Assembly: GCA_947628325.1 (NCBI GenBank)
Contig: CANQZL010000075.1
Span: 1 to 7,509 of the forward strand
Reading direction: 5' to 3'
DNA length: 7,509 nt
Origin: an uncultured Bacilli bacterium
GTDB lineage: Bacteria > Bacillota_I > Bacilli_A > RF39 > UBA660
In this document: in pieces, positions 1 to 5,858 of the stretch
Numbering within the stretch: the first letter of the stretch is position 1
Layout: each line of letters starts with the position of its first letter
Made by a program: the position numbers and the translations under genes
Notes under the pieces: model-generated
Told to the model about the DNA's origin: nothing
Databases searched by the model: none
The model's input: only the letters and a program-made list of their open reading frames with translations

Positions 1-186
1 TATAACATTTTCAGGAGCCTTACTATATATTACTAATTCTCCATTAATTCTAAACTTTATTACTAATTCTGTTTCATGTGGATCAAAATGAACATCAGTA
101 GCATTCATTTTAATAGCATCTGTTAATATCCTTTTGGCTATACTAACAGCTGGTTCCTTATCATAATCAAATTCTTGTAATGCCAT
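1..186 (-). CDS. GspE/PilB/ComGA-type secretion ATPase, N-terminal fragment
   Basis: The reading frame runs from an ATG at 186 to the window edge, giving 62 codons with no stop, so the C-terminus is missing. The visible part resembles the N-terminal subdomain next to the motor domain of type II secretion / type IV pilus / competence ATPases. The key stretch is DAIKMNATDVHFDP followed by FRINGEL, which matches the family pattern of 'Ai..gASDiHiEp ... RiDG.l'. In this family the protein forms a cytoplasmic hexamer that powers pseudopilus or pilus assembly. The Walker A and B motifs would lie outside the window. The protein starts almost directly at this subdomain, so the extra N-terminal domain of long GspE/PilB proteins is absent, as in ComGA. 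An in-frame ATG at 195 is an alternative start. I prefer 186 because GGGAT (198-194) sits 7 bases upstream. A ComGA role is inferred; PilT fits the motif less well. Confidence 0.72.
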   Translation of the reverse strand, partial: MALQEFDYDKEPAVSIAKRILTDAIKMNATDVHFDPHETELVIKFRINGELVIYSKAPENVI

Positions 187-215
187 ACTAATCATCCCAT
201 CTTATTCTCATTATC

Positions 216-244
216 ATTATAACTCAATTATTTTTTTTACTCAA
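216..244 (-). promoter_or_regulatory. Promoter of the minus-strand secretion ATPase gene
   Basis: Read on the minus strand, TTGAGT (244-239) is followed by a 17-base spacer and a perfect TATAAT (221-216). Transcription would start near base 209, giving a leader of about 20 bases before the ATG at 186. The spacer contains an eight-A run. It is divergent from the T-box promoter, about 35 bases away. Confidence 0.7.
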
Positions 245-254
245 TAGAATTTTA

Positions 255-283
255 TTGCTTTTAAAAAGTAGATGTTTTATAAT
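255..283 (+). promoter_or_regulatory. Promoter of the T-box / HD / valS operon
   Basis: TTGCTT (255-260), a 17-base spacer and a perfect TATAAT (278-283). The start would fall near 290, exactly where the T-box stem I begins. The -35 matches the consensus only in its TTG, so the call rests mainly on the -10 and the position. Confidence 0.68.
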
Positions 284-425
284 ACACTTAAGTACGTTGA
301 ACAAGAGGAGTACTATAATTAAAGATTAAAGAGAGTTCTTTATGGGTGGAAGAAGAATATCTGTATTAGAGGAAGGTAGCTTAGGAGTACATCGTTTATA
401 TGCGTTAAATATATAAGAGTATAAC

Positions 426-490
426 AATAGTTATAAATTAAGGTGGTACCGCGGGTTTATCTCGTCCTTAAGTTATAACTATTTTTTATT
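426..490 (+). terminator. Hairpin plus T-run within the T-box expression platform
   Basis: AATAGTTATAA (426-436) is an exact 11-base inverted repeat with TTATAACTATT (473-483), which runs into a T-rich tail (482-490). Inside it TTAAGG (438-443) pairs with CCTTAA (466-471). It looks like an intrinsic terminator. Unusually, its outer stem encloses the antiterminator element instead of competing for the same strand, so whether it terminates in a regulated way is uncertain. Confidence 0.6.
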
Positions 491-503
491 TTAAGAAGGT
501 GAG
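461..503 (+). promoter_or_regulatory. Possible Shine-Dalgarno sequestrator of the T-box
   Basis: CTCGTCCTT (461-469) is the 3' arm of the antiterminator. It can pair with AAGGTGAG (496-503), the ribosome binding site of the HD gene. This gives eight pairs, one of them G.U, with T465 bulged. In ordinary transcriptional T-boxes the same arm pairs with a downstream copy followed by a T-run. Here the only good downstream complement I see is the SD itself, which suggests control of translation initiation. Hand pairing only. Confidence 0.5.
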
Positions 504-506
504 CTA

Positions 507-1244
507 GTGTTAGAAGAATTTAAAAAATATGTTAGTGATTATGATTTAAATAATTCAAAGATTAAGTTAAAATATAATCATTCATTAAGAGTTATGAAAC
601 TATCTAATAAATATGCTAAATTACTGGGATTTTCTGAAGATGATATTAATTTAGCAACTTTAATAGGACTTTTACATGATATAGGGCGCTTTGAACAATT
701 AAAAGTTTATGATAGTTTTAATGATTTAGAAACTGTTGATCATGCTGATTTTAGTGTTGTAGAACTATTTGAAAAATATAAAATTAAATTATTTTGTGAT
801 AAAAAAGAATGGTATCCAATTATTAAAAATTCAATTAAGTACCATAATAAATTTAATATTCCAAAGAATTTATCTAAAAGGACACTAAAACATTTAAATT
901 TAATAAGAGATGTTGATAAAATTGATATTATGTTTCTCTATGGTTATTTAGATGAAGGGAAATTAAGAAGTAATGATGAAAAGTTATCAAAAGAAGTAGT
1001 AAATGAAGTAATGCATCATGACTTAATTAATAGAGAATTTGTCAAAAATAAAAATGATAGTATTTGTGCTCATTATGCTTTTGCTTTTGATATAAAATAT
1101 GATGAATGTCTTAAAGAATATAAGAAAAATTTTATTAAGTATAATGAAGTAGTTAATGATAAACATCTTTTTGATAAAGTATATGATGAAGTATTAAAAT
1201 ATTTAAATGAAAGGATTGATAAATATGAAAGAAATAGCAACTAA
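507..1244 (+). CDS. HD-domain phosphohydrolase-like protein, first gene of the valS operon
   Basis: A cytoplasmic protein of 245 residues with the metal-binding HD pattern. It has H25 in the YNHSLRV helix, H57-D58 in LLHDIGRFEQ, H79 in VDHADFS, H113 in KYHNKF, and D137 in RDVDKID. HD proteins usually hydrolyse phosphate esters of nucleotides or related molecules. The spacing suits a metal-dependent hydrolase, but the substrate cannot be read from the sequence. No RelA synthetase, GGDEF or membrane segment is present. The start is GTG at 507, with the SD AAGGTG at 496-501 five bases upstream. It lies directly behind a valine T-box and its 3' end overlaps valS by 20 bases, so both should rise when tRNA-Val is uncharged. 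The only two in-frame AGG codons I found in the window are in this gene. Alternatives include a nucleotidase or a housecleaning hydrolase. The domain call is firm and the function is open. Confidence 0.9.
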   Translation: MLEEFKKYVSDYDLNNSKIKLKYNHSLRVMKLSNKYAKLLGFSEDDINLATLIGLLHDIGRFEQLKVYDSFNDLETVDHADFSVVELFEKYKIKLFCDKKEWYPIIKNSIKYHNKFNIPKNLSKRTLKHLNLIRDVDKIDIMFLYGYLDEGKLRSNDEKLSKEVVNEVMHHDLINREFVKNKNDSICAHYAFAFDIKYDECLKEYKKNFIKYNEVVNDKHLFDKVYDEVLKYLNERIDKYERNSN

Positions 1245-3780
1245 ATATAATCATTTAGAAATAGAAAAGGATAAATATGATAATTGGTTAAAAAATAAGT
1301 ATTTTGAAGCAGGAGATAAATCTAAAGATCCCTTTTGTATTGTTATACCTCCACCAAATGTTACTGGTAAATTACATTTAGGACATGCCTATGATACAAC
1401 TTTACAAGATGTTATTATAAGATATAAGAGAATGCAAGGTTTTGATACTTTATGGTTACCAGGAATGGATCATGCCGCAATTGCTACTGAAGCTAAAGTA
1501 GTTAAGAAACTAAAAGAGCAAGGTATTGATAAATATGAGTATGGCCGTGATAAATTTTTAGAAGCTTGTTGGGATTGGACAAAAGAGTATAGTGGTAATA
1601 TTAGAAATCAATGGGGAACTTTAGGTTTATCAGTAGATTATAGTAGAGAACGTTTCACTTTAGATGAAGGTTTAAATGAAGCTGTTAAAAAAGTTTTTGT
1701 TGATTATTATAATGAAGGTATTATCTATCGTGGTGAACGTATTATAAATTGGGATCCAGAAGCTCAAACAGCTCTTTCAAATGAAGAAGTTATATATAAA
1801 GATGTAAAAGGAGCTTTTTATCATTTAAAATATTATATCGATGGTGTTGATGATTATTTAGATGTTGCTACAACTCGTCCAGAAACTTTATTTGGTGATA
1901 CAGCTGTAGCTGTTAATCCAGATGATAAAAGATATAAAAAATATATTGGTAAGTATGCTATTTTACCTATTGTCGGCAAGTTAATACCAATTATTGCTGA
2001 TTCCCATGCTGATCCTGAATTTGGAACCGGTGTAGTTAAAATTACACCTGCTCATGATCCTAATGACTTTGAAGTTGGTAATAGACATAATCTAGAAAGA
2101 GTTATTGTAATGAATCCTGATGGAACAATGAATTCTAATGCTGGAAAATACCAAGGTATGAGTCGTGAAATGTGTCGTGAAGAATTATTGCATGACTTAG
2201 AACAAGAAGGTATCTTAATCAGAATTGAAGAAATAACTCATTCAGTAGGTCATAGTGAAAGAACCGGTGTTATGGTAGAACCTTATTTATCTAAACAATG
2301 GTTTGTTAAAATGGGAGATTTAGCAGCCCATGTTCTAGAAACGCAAAAGAAAAAAGATAAAAAAGTTAACTTTATTCCTGAGCGTTTTGAAAAAATATTA
2401 AACCATTGGATGGAAATATCTTATGATTGGTGTATTTCTAGACAATTATGGTGGGGACATCGTATTCCTGCTTGGTATCGTGATGATGAAATATACGTTG
2501 GTATGGAAAAACCAAAAGGTGAAGGATGGCATCAAGATGAAGATGTTTTAGATACATGGTTCTCAAGTGCCTTATGGCCATTTTCAACTTTAGGTTGGCC
2601 AGATAAAACAGAAGATATTGAAAGATTTTATCCAAATGATGTTTTAGTTACAGCTTATGATATTATTTTCTTCTGGGTAGCTCGTATGGTTTTCCAAGCT
2701 GAAAAAATTATGGGAGAAAGACCATTTAAAGATTGCTTAATTCATGGACTTATCAGAGATAAAGAAGGTCGTAAGATGTCTAAGTCTTTAGGTAATGGTG
2801 TTGATCCTATGGATATGTGTGAAAAATATGGAGCAGATGCTTTAAGATACTATTTAGCGACTGATGTTGCTATGGGAACTGATTTAAGATTTGATGAAAC
2901 CAAAGTAGCTAGTACTTGGAACTTTATTAATAAATTATGGAATGCTTCAAGATTTGTTCTACTTAATATTGATGACTTAAATGACTTATCTTTTGTAGAT
3001 TTAAAAGATGAAGATAAATGGATATTAACTAAATATGAAGAAATAGTTAAGAAAAATATTAAACATATGGATAAATATGAATTTAACTTAGTAGGTGCTG
3101 AAATATATGACTTTATATGGAATGATTTCTGTAGTAACTATATTGAATTTGCTAAATTTAATTTAAATAATAAGACAACTAAGAGTGTTTTATATAAAGT
3201 ATTACTTGGTATTATAAAATTATTACATCCTTTTATGCCATTTGTAACAGAAGAAATCTATCATATGTTACCTATTATAGAAGAAGAATCTATAATGATA
3301 ACAAAATATCCTATATATGAAAAAGAATTTATCTTTAATAAAGAAACAAAAAAGGTAGATAAAGTAATTGAATATATTACATATTTTAGAAATAAAAAAG
3401 CTGAAAATAATATAAATAATGATTTTGAGGTAGTAACAAATATTGATAATGAATTAATTTTAAGAATGTTAAAGTTAACTGACAAAATAGTCGATAGTAG
3501 TAAATTAAAAGGTAATATAGAAGTTAGTTTAGATGAATATAAATTAGTATTATATTATGATAATTCTAAACAACAAGATGAAGAATTAGCTAATTTATTA
3601 AAAGAACAAGATGAACTTACAAATTCTATCATTAGACGTAAGAAATTACTTTCTAATGAAAACTATGTTACAAAAGCTCCTCTTAATATTGTAAATAAAG
3701 AAAAAGAAGATTTACTTCGTGAAGAAGAAAGACTAAGTAGTATTAAAGAAAGATTAGAATCTTTAAAAGTAACTATGTAA
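1225..3780 (+). CDS. valS: Valyl-tRNA synthetase
   Basis: Class I aminoacyl-tRNA synthetase of 851 residues (the B. subtilis enzyme is about 880) that charges tRNA-Val using ATP in the cytoplasm. The N-terminal catalytic site has PPPNVTGKLHLGH, with HLGH at residues 51-54, and LPGMDHA follows. The CP1 editing domain, which clears mischarged threonine, shows ATTRPET (215-221) and ITPAHDPND (273-281). The second signature KMSKS is at 517-521. An anticodon-binding helical domain follows. The C-terminus is a lysine- and glutamate-rich coiled-coil arm (about the last 65 residues) typical of ValS. I place the start at ATG 1225, with AAAGGA (1210-1215) nine bases upstream; this gives MKEIATKYNH, aligning with the start of known ValS proteins. 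The gene overlaps the HD gene by 20 bases, which suggests translational coupling. Regulation by the valine T-box upstream fits exactly. All signature residues seen are intact. Confidence 0.98.
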   Translation: MKEIATKYNHLEIEKDKYDNWLKNKYFEAGDKSKDPFCIVIPPPNVTGKLHLGHAYDTTLQDVIIRYKRMQGFDTLWLPGMDHAAIATEAKVVKKLKEQGIDKYEYGRDKFLEACWDWTKEYSGNIRNQWGTLGLSVDYSRERFTLDEGLNEAVKKVFVDYYNEGIIYRGERIINWDPEAQTALSNEEVIYKDVKGAFYHLKYYIDGVDDYLDVATTRPETLFGDTAVAVNPDDKRYKKYIGKYAILPIVGKLIPIIADSHADPEFGTGVVKITPAHDPNDFEVGNRHNLERVIVMNPDGTMNSNAGKYQGMSREMCREELLHDLEQEGILIRIEEITHSVGHSERTGVMVEPYLSKQWFVKMGDLAAHVLETQKKKDKKVNFIPERFEKILNHWMEISYDWCISRQLWWGHRIPAWYRDDEIYVGMEKPKGEGWHQDEDVLDTWFSSALWPFSTLGWPDKTEDIERFYPNDVLVTAYDIIFFWVARMVFQAEKIMGERPFKDCLIHGLIRDKEGRKMSKSLGNGVDPMDMCEKYGADALRYYLATDVAMGTDLRFDETKVASTWNFINKLWNASRFVLLNIDDLNDLSFVDLKDEDKWILTKYEEIVKKNIKHMDKYEFNLVGAEIYDFIWNDFCSNYIEFAKFNLNNKTTKSVLYKVLLGIIKLLHPFMPFVTEEIYHMLPIIEEESIMITKYPIYEKEFIFNKETKKVDKVIEYITYFRNKKAENNINNDFEVVTNIDNELILRMLKLTDKIVDSSKLKGNIEVSLDEYKLVLYYDNSKQQDEELANLLKEQDELTNSIIRRKKLLSNENYVTKAPLNIVNKEKEDLLREEERLSSIKERLESLKVTM

Positions 3781-3796
3781 AGTAGTTACTTTTTTT
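3766..3796 (+). terminator. Intrinsic terminator of the HD-valS operon
   Basis: AAAGTAACTA (3766-3775) and TAGTTACTTT (3783-3792) form a perfect 10-base-pair stem with a 7-base loop. A T-run reaches 3796. The 5' arm is valS coding sequence and the stop codon TAA (3778-3780) lies in the loop. Confidence 0.85.
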
Positions 3797-3826
3797 AAGT
3801 CATAAAGAAGATAAATGACTTATAAT
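3797..3826 (+). promoter_or_regulatory. Inverted repeat next to a candidate -10 box before the orphan gene
   Basis: AAGTCAT (3797-3803) and ATGACTT (3815-3821) are exact inverted 7-mers separated by 11 bases. The right arm abuts a perfect TATAAT (3821-3826), about 28 bases before the start codon of the next gene. The matching -35 position (AGTCAT, 3798-3803) is poor. It may be a weak promoter with an operator-like repeat, or a chance repeat in AT-rich DNA. Confidence 0.35.
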
Positions 3827-3853
3827 AATTTTAAAGAGTAAGGAGTTTTAAAT

Positions 3854-4753
3854 ATGAAAAAAGGATTATTGATTTTTATAGGAATTATTTGTGCATTATG
3901 TGTAGGATTTGCTAGTTGTTATGTGTGTTTAGAAAAAGGAATTGTAAAGTTTAACCAAAAAATTGAAGAAAAAACTTATGAGATAAATGAAAATAAAGAA
4001 GAATCTGGTAATATAGATGTTAATTGTCAAAATATTGATTTAGCAGAATATTTTGATGGTAATAAAATTACTGACTATGATAAAATGTTCTTAGCTTTAG
4101 ATTTTCCAAGAGAATGGTCTAATGATTTTATATCTTCAAGTAATAGAATTAATGGAGAAATGTATAGTACTAACATTCCTTTAAATTATAAAGTATATTA
4201 TGTTCTTAATAGATACTTTGTAGTTTATAATTTACAAAATTTAATATCTAAGACTATTGAACCAGAAGCAAAAATAGATAGAGGTAAGTCAGGTGAATTT
4301 GGTTTCATCTTTAAATTAAAAGTTGATACAATTAATACTCTATTAGCTAAGGTTTGGAAAGATACTAAAATATATAACTATTACCAAGATGATTTATTTG
4401 ACTTCTTTGAAAATATAAAATGTGATCAAGATATTTGTGATATTCAATACTATACAGGTATTAAGGGAACAAATGGTGAATACGTTTATTTAGGCGATGG
4501 AATAGACTATAATGATACATTTACAATATCTCATTATGCTTTATCTTATTATAGAGAAACAACTTATGATGAAAATTATCAATCACACACAAATATCTAT
4601 AATAAAAAAGGTGGTAAATTATTAAAAGGAAATATTCCTGACTCTGAATTACCTACTGATATAGACGTTTATTTAACTTATAAAAATGAACTTACTAGAT
4701 ATAAATATACCTTTGATGTCAATGGCGTTTTACTAAGTGTTGAAGAAGCCTAA
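3854..4753 (+). CDS. Unrecognised membrane-anchored or lipoprotein-like secreted protein
   Basis: A protein of 299 residues that I do not recognise. The N-terminus is MKK followed by a hydrophobic segment (about residues 4-25), so it is exported or anchored with the bulk outside the membrane. FASC at 19-22 is a loose lipobox with F at the -3 position, so lipid attachment at C22 is possible but not convincing. Cysteines C13, C16, C22 and C25 crowd the membrane segment; only C58, C190 and C195 occur in the rest. After a polar linker (about 32-58) the body is rich in Tyr, Asp and Asn, with alternating patterns suggesting beta strands. A TRYKYTFDVNG stretch near the end looks like a strand-turn-strand. 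There is no sortase signal, protease motif or known domain that I can see. The start is ATG 3854 with a strong SD, AAGGAG (3840-3845), eight bases upstream. It sits alone between terminators, so its neighbours give no clue to its job. Confidence 0.85.
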   Translation: MKKGLLIFIGIICALCVGFASCYVCLEKGIVKFNQKIEEKTYEINENKEESGNIDVNCQNIDLAEYFDGNKITDYDKMFLALDFPREWSNDFISSSNRINGEMYSTNIPLNYKVYYVLNRYFVVYNLQNLISKTIEPEAKIDRGKSGEFGFIFKLKVDTINTLLAKVWKDTKIYNYYQDDLFDFFENIKCDQDICDIQYYTGIKGTNGEYVYLGDGIDYNDTFTISHYALSYYRETTYDENYQSHTNIYNKKGGKLLKGNIPDSELPTDIDVYLTYKNELTRYKYTFDVNGVLLSVEEA

Positions 4754-4789
4754 TCTGAATAAAGCCTTATTAGCTTATTCAGATTTTTT
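4752..4789 (+). terminator. Intrinsic terminator of the orphan gene
   Basis: AATCTGAATAAAGC (4752-4765) pairs with GCTTATTCAGATT (4773-4785) with one bulged A, and a six-T run ends at 4789. The stem begins inside the TAA stop codon (4751-4753). Confidence 0.85.
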
Positions 4790-4839
4790 AAATTAGATAT
4801 TTATTTTACTTATATTTTCCACACAAGTTAGAACTTTTA

Positions 4840-4848
4840 TGTTATAAT
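4840..4848 (+). promoter_or_regulatory. Extended -10 promoter of the Tam41-like gene
   Basis: TGTTATAAT is a perfect extended -10 (TGnTATAAT). The base run at the -35 position (CACACA, 4820-4825) is poor, which extended -10 promoters tolerate. Transcription would start near 4855. That favours the ATG at 4880 over the GTG at 4859 as the start of the gene. The rest of the gap (4790-4839) shows nothing I can name. Confidence 0.7.
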
Positions 4849-4879
4849 AAGCGATATTGTGTTTGAAAGAGTGATTATT

Positions 4880-5794
4880 ATGGAAAAGCAAGATATATTA
4901 AATTCATTTATAGAAAAAAGACCTAATACGCTTGGAGCATTTGGTTATGGATCAGGGGTTTTTAAACAAGCTTCTTATTCTGAAAAAGCCAAACCTCAAT
5001 TAGATTTAATGTTTGTTGTAGATGATGTAGGAAAGTGGCATCAAGAAAATCTTGGAGCCAATCCTCATGATTATCCTATTTTAGGTAAAATACATATAAA
5101 TCGTGGTAATCTTAAAGATCTTAAAGGTCCAAATAAAATAACTTATTTTAGTAATATAAAAGAAGATGATTATGTCTTTAAATATGGAGTAATAGAACTT
5201 GAAGATTGGCGTCGTAGTTTAGAAACTTGGGATAATTTCTTTGTAGCAGGTCGTTTTCAAAAACCTCTATTACCAATAAAAATAAACGAAGATATTAAGA
5301 AGTTAGTTTTACAAAACAGATTATCAGCAACAATGGTAGCAGCTATTTTTTCTAACGAATTAACTACCTCATTTGATTTTTTTAAATCATTATGTAATTT
5401 ATCATATATGGGAACATTAAGAATGGCTATTGCTGAAAATCCTGAAAAGGTAGCTAATATAGTTAATGGAGGAATGGAAGAATTTATAAAGATGTATGTG
5501 TTAAATCAAGACTATATAACTTTTGTAAATCCTCGAGTTATTATTATTAACCATGAAAAATTACTAGCAAGAATTAAAGAGTTACCTACAAGTTTATATA
5601 ATTATTTAGTAACTAATAATTATGATCTTCAAAATATTAATAGTTTAAGAAGAGGTATTTCTAAGTATTTAAAAGTAAAAAATAGAAACGAAGAAATATA
5701 TCAAGCTTTACATGAATTAGAAAATAATGGTTTAGCTAGAAGTATTCCATATATGAAAGATAAATTAGTAAAAAAATTAGTAAGAAAGTCTTAA
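4880..5794 (+). CDS. Tam41/Mmp37-family CDP-diacylglycerol synthase homologue
   Basis: A protein of 304 residues matching the Tam41 (Mmp37) family. In mitochondria this enzyme makes CDP-diacylglycerol from phosphatidic acid and CTP on the matrix face of the inner membrane, feeding cardiolipin synthesis. Recognised blocks, in order: AFGYGSGVFKQ (20-30), the nucleotidyltransferase glycine/serine motif; QLDLMFVVDDVGKWHQENL (40-58), with the acidic and WH..NL signature; NPHDYP (61-66); YFSNIKEDDYVFKYGVI (89-105), matching the family's tyrosine-glycine-valine strand; and NFFVAGRFQKP (119-129). A helical C-terminal region follows with a basic end (KDKLVKKLVRKS), suited to membrane contact. I see no transmembrane segment, unlike the usual bacterial enzyme CdsA. 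The start is ATG 4880, with AAAGAGTGA (4866-4874) as SD. In-frame GTGs at 4859 and 4871 would sit at the 5' end of the mRNA or inside the SD. The gene is monocistronic. The family call is strong. The same reaction in this cell is inferred; another nucleotidyl transfer is possible. Confidence 0.87.
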   Translation: MEKQDILNSFIEKRPNTLGAFGYGSGVFKQASYSEKAKPQLDLMFVVDDVGKWHQENLGANPHDYPILGKIHINRGNLKDLKGPNKITYFSNIKEDDYVFKYGVIELEDWRRSLETWDNFFVAGRFQKPLLPIKINEDIKKLVLQNRLSATMVAAIFSNELTTSFDFFKSLCNLSYMGTLRMAIAENPEKVANIVNGGMEEFIKMYVLNQDYITFVNPRVIIINHEKLLARIKELPTSLYNYLVTNNYDLQNINSLRRGISKYLKVKNRNEEIYQALHELENNGLARSIPYMKDKLVKKLVRKS

Positions 5795-5805
5795 TGACTT
5801 TTTTT
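5785..5805 (+). terminator. Intrinsic terminator of the Tam41-like gene
   Basis: AAAGTC (5785-5790) and GACTTT (5796-5801) form a short stem with a 5-base loop, and the T-run continues to 5805. The TAA stop (5792-5794) lies in the loop. The stem is short and AT-rich, so termination may be partial. Confidence 0.7.
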
Positions 5806-5806
5806 A

Positions 5807-5835
5807 TTGTTTCTAAAACTTTTGTTTGGTATAAT
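5807..5835 (+). promoter_or_regulatory. Promoter of xseAB
   Basis: TTGTTT (5807-5812), a 17-base spacer and TATAAT (5830-5835), with TGG directly before the -10, so it is also an extended -10. The start near 5842 leaves a leader of about 17 bases holding the SD GGTGA (5850-5854). The -35 begins two bases after the terminator T-run. Confidence 0.8.
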
Positions 5836-5858
5836 ATAGATACAACGATGGTGATAAT

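Larger units (their letters stand above)
291..503 (+). promoter_or_regulatory. T-box leader, valine specifier (GTA)
   Basis: This is a tRNA-sensing leader with the canonical T-box sequence AGGTGGTACCGCG at 441-453. Stem I spans about 292-390. GTAC 292-295 pairs with GTAC 387-390, and AAG 303-305 with CTT 380-382. CTATAAT 313-319 pairs with ATTAGAG 365-371 (one A.G mismatch), AGAT 323-326 with ATCT 359-362, and TTCTT 336-340 with AAGAA 350-354. The loop E-type GAGTA lies at 308-312. An AGAGAG bulge (330-335) and a GGGTGG distal loop (344-349) match the tRNA-elbow contacts of the family. Opposite GAGTA, the specifier loop shows GTA at 376-378, a valine codon, which agrees with valS downstream. 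The T-box bulge TGGT (444-447) would pair with an ACCA tRNA end, fitting the A discriminator usual for tRNA-Val. A short stem III may form (396-401 with 411-416). There is little room for stem II or IIA/B, so this looks like a compact T-box. Folding was done by eye. Confidence 0.93.

Noticed and set aside
426..483. Phage or plasmid attachment site or transposon end at the 11-base inverted repeat
   Set aside because: The repeat is part of the T-box expression platform and ends in a T-run. No recombinase or transposase is near.
1207..1224. Upstream in-frame ATG at 1207 as the valS start
   Set aside because: It would place the SD AAAGGA inside the coding sequence and add six residues not expected in ValS. 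ATG 1225 has correct spacing and aligns with known N-termini.
2438..2635. Minus-strand reading frame inside valS (also others at 3261-3485, 7004-7216 and 7113-7346)
   Set aside because: These lie opposite strongly supported genes and have low-complexity translations and no promoter or SD. They are shadows.
3872..3928. Firm lipoprotein call for the orphan gene from FASC at residues 19-22
   Set aside because: F at the -3 position is a poor lipobox residue, and other cysteines in the segment confuse the pattern. I left it as membrane-anchored or lipoprotein-like.
4859..4879. GTG at 4859 as the start of the Tam41-like gene
   Set aside because: It lies only about four bases after the expected transcription start and has no SD. 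ATG 4880 follows AAAGAGTGA at normal spacing.
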